Positions 21,819 through 31,100 of a stretch of 64,000 nucleotides of DNA are shown one piece after another. The stretch is from Actinokineospora spheciospongiae (lineage in GTDB: Bacteria; Actinomycetota; Actinomycetes; Mycobacteriales; Pseudonocardiaceae): positions 160,768-224,767 of the forward strand of contig NZ_AYXG01000004.1 of NCBI RefSeq assembly GCF_000564855.1. Reading direction: 5' to 3'. Each line of letters begins with the position of its first letter. Position 1 is the first letter of the stretch. A program made the position numbers and the translations under genes. The notes under the pieces are model-generated. The model searched no databases and was not told where the DNA came from. It saw nothing but the letters and a program-made list of their open reading frames with translations.

Positions 21819-22541
21819 TCAGCCGACGGGGACCTGGGTGTGGCGGCGGGTGAGGGTGAAGACCTGGTCGCGGAGGTCGGAGTCCTTCGCGGTGACCATG
21901 AAGTGGCCGCCGGGGAGGAAGCTGAGGCCGAACTCGGCGGTGGTGTGGTCGCTCCAGGCGGCCAGTTTCTCCATCGTCACCAGGGGGTCCTGGGTGGCGC
22001 CGAAGGCGTGCAGGGGGATCGGGAGGGGGGTGGCGGCGGTGGCCGGGTGGCTGGCGCAGACGCGGAGGTCGTCCTTGACCACGGCCAAGAGGGGGCCGAG
22101 CCACTCGGGGCGGCGGAGGAATTCCGGGTGCATGCCGTCGATGTCGCAGAGGGTCCTGGCCAGGTCCAGGTCCGATAGCTGCTCCAGGGCGAGGCGGATG
22201 GGTTCGATGTGCGGGGCGACGTAGGCGGCGACGATGAGGGCGGCGGGGTCGCGCAGGCCCAGTTCGAGGCGGCGCTGGGCGAGGCGGTAGGCGATGAGGG
22301 CGCCCATGCTGTGCCCGAAGAGGACGTGCGGTCCGGCGAGGACCGGTTCCAGCTCGGGTAACAGCGACTCGACGAGCGTGTCGAGGTCGGTGTGGCGGGG
22401 TTCGGCGATGCGGCTCTCCCGGCCCGGCAACTGCACCGGGTGGATGTCGAAGTCGTCGGGGGCGTTCTTGCGCCAGTCGCGGAACGTGGACGCCGTGCCG
22501 CCCGCGTGGTGGAAGCAGACCAGGGTGGGGCGCTGGCTCAT
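21819..22541 (-). CDS. Type II thioesterase
   Basis: 240 residues from ATG at 22541, with AGGAGA upstream. The alpha/beta-hydrolase has the type II (GrsT/RifR-like) features: LVCFHHAGGTASTFRDW at the start, nucleophile Ser in LFGHSMGALIAY near residue 93, and catalytic His in LPGGHFMV near 214. These enzymes clear misprimed or stalled acyl groups from carrier proteins. It overlaps the end of the preceding hydrolase gene (ATGA) and is the last gene of the tetronate operon, so it edits the ACPs of this pathway. Confidence 0.92.
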   Translation of the reverse strand: MSQRPTLVCFHHAGGTASTFRDWRKNAPDDFDIHPVQLPGRESRIAEPRHTDLDTLVESLLPELEPVLAGPHVLFGHSMGALIAYRLAQRRLELGLRDPAALIVAAYVAPHIEPIRLALEQLSDLDLARTLCDIDGMHPEFLRRPEWLGPLLAVVKDDLRVCASHPATAATPLPIPLHAFGATQDPLVTMEKLAAWSDHTTAEFGLSFLPGGHFMVTAKDSDLRDQVFTLTRRHTQVPVG

Positions 22542-23632
22542 CGGGCTCTCCTCAGGGTGGTGCGCAGGCGCAGCGCGGCGCCCAGGGCGGCGGTGGCCGG
22601 GCCGGTGCCCCGGCTCCACGCGATCAGCGACCGGACGATCCACAGCTTGGTGTCGGTGAGGTGCGCGGGGGAACCGTGCACGTCGTCGAAGCGCAGCCGG
22701 TCGAGGTTCGGCAGGATGGCGGCGAGCAGGGTGCTGTCGGCGGAGGGGACGATCTCGTCGCGGGCGCTGACCACGTAGCCCACGGGGATGCGGACGTTCG
22801 CCAGTTCCTCACGGGTGAGCGCGTACGCGGGCAGCTCCGCCGCCAGGTCCTCCTGCGGCAGGCCGGTGACGTGGGCCAGGGTGCGCTTGGTCGTCTCGGG
22901 GACCCGCTGCCACCACTGCGGGTCGGTGAAGAACGAGCGCACGGGGGCGCCCACGGTCAGGATGCCGCGCACCCTCGGGTCGCGGGCCGCCCAGCCCAGG
23001 GCCATGGTGCCGCCGAAGCTCATGGCCACCGCGTAGACGTCCCGGTACGGCGTCAGCTCGGCCACCGCGTCGGCCAGGGCCGAGAGCATCCGGTGCGAGT
23101 CCGGGCGGTAGCGCAGCGGGTTCTCACCCACACCGGGCATCTCGGTGACGACCACGGCCATGCCGAGCCTGCCCGCCGCCGTGAGGAACTGGCCCCACTG
23201 CTCCTTGATGGAGACGATGCCGCCCATGATGACCAGCAGCGGTTTGCGCGCGGTGGTGTCCAGGCCGCTGGTCCACACCGGGAGCTTGGCGCCGAGGACG
23301 TCCAGCTCGCGCCGCTGGATGCCGCCCACCCCGGTGCGCCACTCGTCGAACGCCGCCACGCAGGCCGCGCCCGCCGCGCGCTGGCCGTCGGTGTCCGGGT
23401 AGGGGAAGCGGGCCAGGTTGTAGCGGCGGCAGGCGTTGAGCGGATCGCCTGCAGCCAAGGCCGCGTCGCCCGCCGTGGTCCAGGCGTGCGACCAGGAGCC
23501 GGGGGCGTCGTCGCCGAGGCGGCGGGCGTCGGCGAGGATCGCGCGGGCCTGGGCGGGGGTCATGCCCTGCGCCCGGGCGTGCAGCAGGACGAGGTCGGCC
23601 ACCTCGTCCACATAGGACAATGTTGACGTCAC
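22538..23632 (-). CDS. Alpha/beta hydrolase, tetronate acetate-eliminating enzyme (AbyA5/Agg5-like)
   Basis: 364 residues from GTG at 23632 (GAAGGAAAC upstream). The core is an alpha/beta-hydrolase of the FrsA/DUF1100 kind with nucleophile Ser in VYAVAMSFGGTMALGWA and a capping helical N-terminus of about 120 residues. In abyssomicin, agglomerin and related tetronate clusters the fifth cassette enzyme removes acetic acid from the acetylated hydroxymethyl-tetronate to create the exocyclic double bond. Assignment to that role rests on the gene order KSIII, FkbH, ACP, E2-type acyltransferase, hydrolase here, interrupted only by the phosphopantetheinyl transferase. Start and stop overlap both neighbours. 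Confidence 0.82.
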   Translation of the reverse strand: MTSTLSYVDEVADLVLLHARAQGMTPAQARAILADARRLGDDAPGSWSHAWTTAGDAALAAGDPLNACRRYNLARFPYPDTDGQRAAGAACVAAFDEWRTGVGGIQRRELDVLGAKLPVWTSGLDTTARKPLLVIMGGIVSIKEQWGQFLTAAGRLGMAVVVTEMPGVGENPLRYRPDSHRMLSALADAVAELTPYRDVYAVAMSFGGTMALGWAARDPRVRGILTVGAPVRSFFTDPQWWQRVPETTKRTLAHVTGLPQEDLAAELPAYALTREELANVRIPVGYVVSARDEIVPSADSTLLAAILPNLDRLRFDDVHGSPAHLTDTKLWIVRSLIAWSRGTGPATAALGAALRLRTTLRRAR

Positions 23633-24249
23633 GCTGTTTCCTTCTCCCAGGGTCCCAAGGCCGTCGTGAGCCGGTAGCGGTCCGCGACGACCTCCGTGTG
23701 CACCCGCCAGCCCGGCGGCGGGCGGTCCGCGCGCACGGTGCGGAAGTCGAGCAGCAGGCCCTCGCCGCGCGCCTTGGCGATGGCCTCCTTCACCGTCCAC
23801 AGCCGCACCGGGTCGTCGGTGGGCTCGGCCGGGTGGCAGGCGCGGGCGCGGAACGCGGGGGAGTCGACCGGCCGGTCGCGCACCTCCACGTCCACCCCGA
23901 CCCGGCCCGCCCGCGACACCGCGACCGCCAGCACGTCGCCGGTGTGCGCCAGGCTGAAGTCGACCCCGGGCACCGGCTGCCCGTCCTGGTCTGCCAGGCC
24001 CGGTTTGCCGCGTGCGTCCTTCACCAACCGCACCGGGTGCCCGAGCACCCGGAACGCGAACCACTTGGCGAAGGCGCGCGAGGCGACCAGCCGGTCCCGG
24101 AACGTGCCGTCGCGCGCCCGCTGGTGGCGGTCGAACTCCCCGTCCAGCAGGTTCGCCAGCTCAGGCCGGTTGCGGTTCGCGGTCTGCCACGTGCTCGACA
24201 GCGCCCACGCCGTCCACGTGCCCGGCAGGGGTGGCGGCTCCGGTGACAT
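23629..24249 (-). CDS. 4'-phosphopantetheinyl transferase (Sfp type)
   Basis: 206 residues. The protein carries the Sfp-superfamily signatures DFSLAHTGDVLAVAV, VGVDVEVRD (Mg-binding acidic pair) and LWTVKEAIAKARGEG. It transfers the phosphopantetheine arm from CoA to the ACPs encoded in the cluster. The ATG at 24249 has an excellent GGAGGA site and lies inside the 3' end of the acyltransferase gene, giving an 89-base overlap; the downstream overlap with the hydrolase is GTGA. Embedding within the tetronate cassette suggests it is dedicated to these carriers. Confidence 0.92.
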   Translation of the reverse strand: MSPEPPPLPGTWTAWALSSTWQTANRNRPELANLLDGEFDRHQRARDGTFRDRLVASRAFAKWFAFRVLGHPVRLVKDARGKPGLADQDGQPVPGVDFSLAHTGDVLAVAVSRAGRVGVDVEVRDRPVDSPAFRARACHPAEPTDDPVRLWTVKEAIAKARGEGLLLDFRTVRADRPPPGWRVHTEVVADRYRLTTALGPWEKETA

Positions 24250-24991
24250 CGCAGTCCTCCAGCGCGGTCTTGAGCGCGGCGAGCAGGTCGGCGGCCATCG
24301 CCCCGTCGATCACCCGGTGGTCGAAGGTCAGGCTCAGCGGCAGCAGCGGCCGGACGACGACCTCGCCGTCGCGGACCACGGGTGTGGGCGTGATCCGCCC
24401 CAGCCCGATGGTCACCGTGGTGCCGCCGTGGGAGAAGAACCGGTGGACGGGGGCGTGGCCGAGGGAGGTCAGCGCCACCGTGCCCATCCGCCGGTGCCGC
24501 CCGGACAGGCCGTTGGCCAGCCGGAACGCCAACCGGCCCAGGGGGATCGGCAGCTTCTGGAGCTTGCGCACGCCGTCGAGTTCGCGGATGTCCGCGACCG
24601 GGGTGTCGCGCAGCCGCTCCACGGCGTTCTGTAGGTGGTCGAGGGTGCAGCCGTCGACGTCGGGCAGCACGACCGACAGGACCGAGCGCACCCCGTCGAC
24701 CCGCTTGTCCAGGGTCAGCTTGACGTCCACCGCGGCGTGCCGGGCCGTGCGCGGGCGCAGCGACCCGGCGAAGGCCGCGTTGGCCTCCGGGAACCCCGGC
24801 AGCACCCGGCCGAGGACGAGCATCGCGTAGCTGACCACCGAGTACTTGCGTCCGAGCTGCCGGTGCGCGAGGAGGGCGGTGGCGTCGACCTCGGTGTCCA
24901 GGTAGACCGGGGCCGCCGCCCCGGCGAACCGCAGGAAGTGCAACGTCTGCCTGCGGGCCGCCGGGACGGGCACGATCTCCGGGGTGCTCAC
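24161..24991 (-). CDS. E2-type acyltransferase, tetronate acetyltransferase (AbyA4/Agg4-like)
   Basis: 276 residues from GTG at 24991. It is a stand-alone catalytic domain of the 2-oxoacid dehydrogenase E2 family, lacking lipoyl and E1/E3-binding domains, with the CAT-like active site LTFDHRVIDGAMAADLL near residue 232 (His and Asp of HxxxD). In agglomerin and abyssomicin biosynthesis such proteins acetylate the tetronate hydroxymethyl group before elimination. The GTGA overlap with the upstream ACP gene and the 89-base overlap with the downstream transferase gene show strict co-translation. The last 30 residues, within the overlap, look dispensable. Confidence 0.88.
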   Translation of the reverse strand: MSTPEIVPVPAARRQTLHFLRFAGAAAPVYLDTEVDATALLAHRQLGRKYSVVSYAMLVLGRVLPGFPEANAAFAGSLRPRTARHAAVDVKLTLDKRVDGVRSVLSVVLPDVDGCTLDHLQNAVERLRDTPVADIRELDGVRKLQKLPIPLGRLAFRLANGLSGRHRRMGTVALTSLGHAPVHRFFSHGGTTVTIGLGRITPTPVVRDGEVVVRPLLPLSLTFDHRVIDGAMAADLLAALKTALEDCDVTGAATPAGHVDGVGAVEHVADREPQPA

Positions 24992-25221
24992 GCCGCGACC
25001 GCGGCGCAGGCCGCCGCGTGCAGGTCGCCGAGCGACTTCGCGTCCAGCAACTGGGCGATCCGCAGGGTGATGCCGTGCTCGGCCTCCAGCGCCGAGAGCA
25101 CCTTGAGCAGGTGCACCGAGTCCCACCCGGGCAGGTCGTCGAACCCGGTGGCCAGGTCGGCGGTGTCCAGCGGCAGGCCGGTCTCGGCCTCGACCAGCTC
25201 GACGAAGTCGGTCTCGGTCAT
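24988..25221 (-). CDS. Acyl carrier protein, glyceryl-ACP of the tetronate pathway
   Basis: 77 residues from ATG at 25221 (GAGGAG upstream). The phosphopantetheine serine is in LPGWDSVHLLKVL near residue 34. Position directly after the FkbH-like gene identifies it as the carrier that receives the glyceryl group from 1,3-bisphosphoglycerate in tetronate pathways (AbyA3 type). It is one of three free-standing ACPs in the cluster. Confidence 0.9.
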   Translation of the reverse strand: MTETDFVELVEAETGLPLDTADLATGFDDLPGWDSVHLLKVLSALEAEHGITLRIAQLLDAKSLGDLHAAACAAVAA

Positions 25222-25232
25222 CGCGCAACTCC

Positions 25233-27086
25233 TCAGACGGTCGTGAGTGTCTTCAGCTCGACGTGCTGCACCGGGGGCGGCAGCTCCGCCAGGTCGTGGG
25301 TGAACTCCCGCGAACCGCCACCAGGCTCCCCGACCGCGCTAAAGCCGCTCTTGGCGTAGAAGTCGGCCACCGCACCGTTCTTGGCGGTCGGCCGGTGGGC
25401 GGCGTGCAGCGCTGGTGCGCCTGCCGCCTTGGCCTGGGCCAGGAGGGTGCGCAGGACCGCGTCCTCGACGCCGCGGGCGAGCACCCGGCAGGACAGCAGG
25501 AAGTTGTCCACCCGCCGCGCGCCGTCGGCCTCGGTGCTGGTGAACACCGCGCCGACGATGCCGTGGTCGCCGAACTTGTCCGCGCAGCGCACCCCGTACA
25601 CCGCGCGGTCCGGGTCGGACAGCGCGGCGGTGACCGCCGCCACGTCCAGCCGGATGGTGGTGAGGTTGAACTGGTTGGTGCGCTGGGTGATCTGCGCGAT
25701 CCGCCCCACCTCGGCCTCACCGGGCACGAACAGCTCCACTGTGGTGCCGAGCTGGGCGAGGTAGTCGCCGAGGGAGTCGGCGCGCTCGCGGAACTCCATC
25801 CGCTTGCGCTCGGTGCGGTAGCGCTCGCCGCGCACCCGGTCCTCGTCGGTGACCCGCTGGGTGGTGAACCAGCCGTCGGCGAGCAGCCGGTGCAGGTGCA
25901 GGGCGGGCTCGTCGGCGTCCACGGCGATCACCGGGACCTGCGGCAGGTTCGCCGCGACCAGGCCGCGCTCGCTGGGGGAGTCGTCGATGAAGACCAGGCT
26001 GTCGATGCCCAGGTTGAGCTGCTCGGCGATCTGGCGCAGGTTGTCCGGCTTGGCGCCCCAGTTGGCGACGAGTGCCACCAGGTCGTCCTCGCGCAGGGTC
26101 AGGTCCGGGTTGTCGCGGAAGGCGATCCGGACCTTGTCCTCGTCGTTCTTGCTGCACACGGCCAGCAGCGGACCCTGGGAGGCGAGCTGCTTGGCGGCCT
26201 TCTGCACGGCGGTGAACGCCTCGCCCACCGGGCCCTCACCGGTGGTGATGCCGAGCGGGCCCTCCTCGACCAGGACGCCACCCCAGGTGGTGTTGTCCAG
26301 GTCGAGGACGAGCACCTTGCTGGTCTTGCCGCGCAGCGCCCTGGCGATGTGGCCGACCTCCCGGGCCAGCGCGGCCAGCACGCCGTCGGCGAACTGGACG
26401 CCGGTGTAGGCGGCCAGCCGGGGGTCGAGCAGCGGACCGGCGACGCCGACCAGCGGTTCCATGTCCACCACGAACACCCCGGTGTGCTCCACGGCCAGCC
26501 GCAGCAGTCGCGCCTCGAACTCGCGCCAGGCGATGCCCAGTTCGGCGCGCGAGCGCAGGTCGACGAGCTGCGCGGCCCAGTGCCGGGGCAGCGGCAGCGT
26601 GGTCAGCACCAGCGCGCCCGCGTGGTCGGCCCGGTGGGCGGTGACCAGGGCCTCGATGTGCTCGGCGTGCTCGGTGAGGGCGTCGCGCACGTCGGCGGCG
26701 GTCCACGGGGTGTCGAGGTGCTTGAAGACCTCGTCCGCGTCCAGCACGCACACGGTCAGGTCCGGCTCGACGTCGAACAGCGGCGAACCCGGGTCGCGCA
26801 GCTCCATGCCGTACTGCTTGTACCCGCCCAGCCGCACGTCCGGGACGAACCCGTGCCGGGCGAGCTGCGCGGTCAGCGGCGCTTCCAGCGGCTGCAAAGC
26901 CGAGGACCCGGCGACCGCCACGGTGAACCGGGCGCCGTCGACGTCAGCGGCGTCCACTCGGGCCAGCAGCATCCCCGCCCGCCGCAGACCGGTCTCGTCG
27001 AGCCCGGCCAGCAGCGACGGAACTTCGCCGTAGTTCTCCGCGAGCTTCCCGGCCCGGGAGAGTTCCTTCACTCGGTCGAGACTCAC
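25233..27086 (-). CDS. FkbH-like HAD-family glyceryl transferase/phosphatase
   Basis: 617 residues from GTG at 27086. An N-terminal domain of about 240 residues precedes a HAD domain with the nucleophile motif KVLVLDLDNTTWGGVL near residue 265, then an FkbH-type acyltransferase region and a GNAT-like C-terminus (CADKFGDHGIVGAVF). FkbH enzymes take 1,3-bisphosphoglycerate, dephosphorylate it and load D-glycerate onto an ACP. Here the neighbouring ACP (24988-25221) is the acceptor and the KSIII the next enzyme, which places it in three-carbon supply for a tetronate ring rather than for methoxymalonyl-ACP: no dehydrogenase or O-methyltransferase for methoxymalonate is adjacent. Confidence 0.93.
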   Translation of the reverse strand: MSLDRVKELSRAGKLAENYGEVPSLLAGLDETGLRRAGMLLARVDAADVDGARFTVAVAGSSALQPLEAPLTAQLARHGFVPDVRLGGYKQYGMELRDPGSPLFDVEPDLTVCVLDADEVFKHLDTPWTAADVRDALTEHAEHIEALVTAHRADHAGALVLTTLPLPRHWAAQLVDLRSRAELGIAWREFEARLLRLAVEHTGVFVVDMEPLVGVAGPLLDPRLAAYTGVQFADGVLAALAREVGHIARALRGKTSKVLVLDLDNTTWGGVLVEEGPLGITTGEGPVGEAFTAVQKAAKQLASQGPLLAVCSKNDEDKVRIAFRDNPDLTLREDDLVALVANWGAKPDNLRQIAEQLNLGIDSLVFIDDSPSERGLVAANLPQVPVIAVDADEPALHLHRLLADGWFTTQRVTDEDRVRGERYRTERKRMEFRERADSLGDYLAQLGTTVELFVPGEAEVGRIAQITQRTNQFNLTTIRLDVAAVTAALSDPDRAVYGVRCADKFGDHGIVGAVFTSTEADGARRVDNFLLSCRVLARGVEDAVLRTLLAQAKAAGAPALHAAHRPTAKNGAVADFYAKSGFSAVGEPGGGSREFTHDLAELPPPVQHVELKTLTTV

Positions 27087-28102
27087 AGCCCCTCCAGGGT
27101 GAAGCCGCCCTTGAGCCACTTGCTGGACTCGATCGCCACGGCCGCCGCCCGCTGGCCCGCGCGGATCTGCGGCGCCAGCGCGTCCAGTTGCAGGAACGGC
27201 AGCGCGTTGCCGTTGTTGCCGGTGTCGGCGACCACGCTGACCTCGGTGGCGCTGTCGACCGCGAGGTCCTTGACGATGCGCTGGGTCATCCGCCCCGATA
27301 GCTGCGGCGGCAGCAGGAACGACAGTTCGCCCTTGCCCCACCCGCACCGGTCGAGCAGCTCGTGCAGGACCTCCACGGCCATGCCCGGGACCCGCTCCTC
27401 GATCGCCTTGTAGTCCTCGGTGACCGCCTGCACGCCCGGGGTCGGGCCGGTCTCGCCCCACCAGTGGATGACCTGCGCCGGGTCGCGGCCCAGGCCGGTG
27501 AACCGGTTGAGCACGGTGTCCAGGCGCATGGTGGCGCCCTCGGCGTCGGCGGAGAGCACGACCGCGCCCGCGCCGTCGCCGAAGAGCACGTAGTTGATCA
27601 GCTCCGAGGGCGGTTGGCCGGTGGTGTCGCGGTCGAGCACCAGGTGCTTGGCGCACACGTCGCCGCCGATGACCAGGCCGGTTCGGTGGTCGTCGTCGAG
27701 CAGCTTGCGGCCGACGTCGAGCGCCTGGATGGCCCCCGCGCAGCCGGACTGGAGCTGGTAGGTGGCCACCTGGTCCACGCCCAGCCGGTCGGCGACGACG
27801 TTGACCGTGGCGGGCATCAGCGTGTCCGGGGTGGCGGTCGCCAGCACGATGAAGTCGAGGTCGGTCGGCTCCAGGCCCGCTCGGCTCATCGCCTGCGCGC
27901 CCGCCGCCGCGGCCAGGTCGGCCAGGGTGTGGGTCTGCTCGGCGGTGCCCAGGTCGACGGCGAAGTGCCGGGTGCGGGTGCCCACGAACAGCTCCACCCA
28001 CTGCGCGTTCACGCCGAACCGCTTGGCCAGGGCGGTGTTGTCGATCGGGTCGCCGGGCAGCGCCGACCCGGTCGACAGCACGAAGGTCTCGTCGGTGCTC
28101 AT
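27083..28102 (-). CDS. Ketoacyl-ACP synthase III-type tetronate-forming enzyme (AbyA1/Agg1-like)
   Basis: 339 residues. The FabH fold is clear, with the acyl-accepting Cys in QLQSGCAGAIQALDVG near residue 120 and Asn retained in DTGNNGNALPF near 282. The position of the usual catalytic His (PHQAN in FabH) reads LLPPQLSGR, so His appears to be Pro. In tetronate pathways this enzyme joins glyceryl-ACP and a beta-ketoacyl-ACP by C-O and C-C bond formation without decarboxylation, which may explain loss of a residue used in decarboxylation. It overlaps the PKS gene before it and the FkbH gene after it by four bases each. Confidence 0.9.
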   Translation of the reverse strand: MSTDETFVLSTGSALPGDPIDNTALAKRFGVNAQWVELFVGTRTRHFAVDLGTAEQTHTLADLAAAAGAQAMSRAGLEPTDLDFIVLATATPDTLMPATVNVVADRLGVDQVATYQLQSGCAGAIQALDVGRKLLDDDHRTGLVIGGDVCAKHLVLDRDTTGQPPSELINYVLFGDGAGAVVLSADAEGATMRLDTVLNRFTGLGRDPAQVIHWWGETGPTPGVQAVTEDYKAIEERVPGMAVEVLHELLDRCGWGKGELSFLLPPQLSGRMTQRIVKDLAVDSATEVSVVADTGNNGNALPFLQLDALAPQIRAGQRAAAVAIESSKWLKGGFTLEGL

Positions 28103-31100
28103 CGGTTCCTCTCCTGTTCGCCTAAGACCTCGCCCGCGAACGCCAGCAGGTCGCCGACGGTGGTCACGCGGGGGAGCAGTTCGGTCACCGGGATGGGTTC
28201 GGGCAGCCGCAGGACCTCGGTCAGCCGGTCGCTCAACTGCATGACCATGATCGAGTCGAAGCCCAGGTCCTCGTGCAGCTTCGCCTCCGGCGCCAGGTCG
28301 GCCGGGTCGTAGTCGCCGATCTCGGCCACCACCGCCAGCACGGCGCGGACCTCCGGCCGCACGTCGCCCGACAGCGCGGGAGCCTGCGCCGCGGGCTGCG
28401 GTTGTCCGACCTCGGGCATCCCCGGCTGCTCCTTGGTGACGACCGAGGCGACGGTGCCACGCACGGTGGCCGCGCTGGCCCAGAACCGCTCGGCGTCGGC
28501 GAAGACGTAGCCGGGCAGCCTGCGCGGGGTGCGCTGGCCCTCGGTGTAGAGCGCGGCCCAGCTCGGGTTCAGGCCGTCGGTGTAGAGGGCGGCCAGGGTC
28601 GCGGCGAACTCGGCGCCGGTGGCGGTGTCGCCGGGGACCGGGACCAACCGCTTGGCGCCGCCGGTCAGGCCCGCCCGCGCGGCCATGCCGACGAGCACCC
28701 CGCGCGGGCCGATCTCCACCAGGTGCGTCGGCGCGCGGTCGAGCAGCGCGGCCATCGCGGCGGTGAACCGGACCGGGGCGGTGACCTGCGCCGACCAGTA
28801 CGCCGCGTCCAGCTCGGCGCCCTCGACGAACCGGCCGTGCACGGTGGAGGCGAACGCCACCGCCGACGCGCGCACCGGCAGCGGACCCGCCGCCTCGGCG
28901 AACCCGGCGGCGGCCGGGGCCATGAGTGGTGAGTGGAAGGCGTGCGAGACCACCAGCTCGGTCGTCTTGACGCCCTCGGCGGCCAGCGCGGCGGCCACCC
29001 GGCGGGCGGGTTCGGCCGCCCCGGAGACCACGGTGCTGTCCGGGCCGTTGACCGCCGCGATCGACACCAGCGGCTCGTCGGCGAGCAGCGCGGACACCCG
29101 CTCCTCGCCCGCCTGCACCGCGATCATCGCGCCGTCGCGGGGCAGCGCCTGCATCAGCGCGCCCCGGGCCGCCACCAGCGCGGCGGCCTCGTCGAGGGCC
29201 AGCACCCCGGCCGCGCAGGCCGCGGCGAACTCGCCGACGCTGTGCCCCAGCACGGCGTCCGGGCGCAGGCCCAGGTCGCCGAGCGCGGTGGCCAACGCGT
29301 ACTGGAGGGCGAACAGGGCGGGCTGGGTCAGCGCCGTCTCGCCCACGTCGAGACCGTCGTGCCCGGCGCCGTGCAGGGCCACCTCGGTGATCGAGCAGCC
29401 CAGGTGCGGGCGCAGCGCCGCGTCCGCCTCGGCCAGCCGGGCGCGGAACGGCGGGCAGTGCTCGTGCAGGGCCCGGCCCATGCCCGCGTACTGCGAGCCC
29501 TGGCCGGTGAACAGGAACGCCACCCTGGGCTTGCCGGTGGGCCGCTTGCTGCGCTCGGCCACCGCGTCCGCGTCGCGCAGCAGCCTGCGCAGTTCCCCGC
29601 GCACCTGCTCGGGGGAGGTCACCGCGATGGCGATGCGCTGCCGCAGCGAGGACTTCACCAGGTTCGAGGTGTGGCAGAGCTGCCCCAACCGATCCGCGGG
29701 CGCGCTGTCCACGGTCTCGGCGACGGCGGCGATGTTGCGCTGCAACCCGGCCACGGTGTTGGCCGACACGGTCAGCACCCCGACCCCGCCGGACTCCACC
29801 GGGCGGCGGACCGCTGGCGCGCTGGCCAGCACGACGTGGGCGTTGGTGCCGCCCAGGCCGAAGCTGGACACCGCGCCGCGCACGGTGCCGCGCGGCAGCC
29901 GGACCGGCCCTCGGGCCAACCGGATGCCGTTCTCGGCCAGCTTGAGCTGCGGGCTCTCACTGTCGGCGTGCAGCGTGGGCGGCAGGACCCGTTTGTCCAG
30001 CGCCAGGCACGCCTTGATCAGCCCGGCGATGCCCGCGGCGCCCTCGGCGTGGCCGATGTTGCCCTTGACCGAGCCCAGGAGCAGTGGCTGCTTGCGCTCA
30101 GCCCCCGCGTGCACGGCGCCGAGTGCCTTGATCTCGATCATGTCGCCGAGGGTGGTGCCGGTGCCGTGGCCCTCGACGAAGGTCAGGTCCCCCGGGGTGA
30201 TCCCGGCCTTGGCGTAGGCGGCGGTCAACACGTGCTCCTGCGACCAGCGGCTGGGCGCGGTGATGCCGTTGCTGCGCCCGTCCTGGTTGACCGCGCTGCC
30301 CTCGATGACGGCGTAGATCGGCTGCTTGTCGGCGAGCGCGTCCGACAGCCGCCGCAGCACCACCACACCGACGCCCTCGCCGCGGCCGATGCCCACCGCG
30401 TCGCCGCTGTAGGGCTTGCAGCGGCCATCCGGGGCGGACAGCCCGGCCTGGGTGTAGAAGATCGACAGCGCCGGGGTGAGCAACAGGTTCACCCCGGCGA
30501 CGATCGCCGAGTCGCAGTCGCCCGCCCGGATCGCGGTGCACGCCAGGTGGGTGGCGACCAGCGAGGACGAGCAGGCGGTGTCCACCGCCGTGCTCGGCCC
30601 CCGCAGGTCCAGGTGGTAGGAGATGCGGTTGGCCGCCATGCAGTAGCCGTTGCCGGAGCCGCGGTGCGCGGTCAGCCCGGCGTAGTCGGACATGTGCAGG
30701 GTGGCCCACTCGCTGGACATCATGCCCACGAACACCCCGGTGCTGCTCCCGGCCAGGGCGGTCGGGTCCGTCCCCGAGTCCTCGACCGCCCGCCACGACG
30801 CCTGCAACAGCATCCGCTGCTGCGGGTCCATCGCGGCGGCCTCGCGCGGGGAGATGCCGAAGAACTCGAAGTCGAAGGTGTCCGGGTCGGACATGAACCC
30901 GGCGAACCGGGTGTTCACCCGGCCCGCGCCGCCGCCCTCGTCGTGGAAGTCCGCGCTGTCCCACCGCTGCGCGGGCACCTCGGAGATGCCGTGCTCACCG
31001 CGGACCAGCACGTCCCAGAACGCGTCCTTGTCACCGGCGCCCGGGAAGCGGCAGTCGATGCCGACCACGGCGATCGGGTCGGCGACCACTGCGGTCGCCG

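Noticed and set aside
25233..27086. Methoxymalonyl-ACP supply as the role of the FkbH-like protein
   Set aside because: No 3-hydroxyacyl-CoA dehydrogenase, ACAD of the FkbI type in direct order, or O-methyltransferase of the FkbG type is adjacent, whereas the complete tetronate set is.
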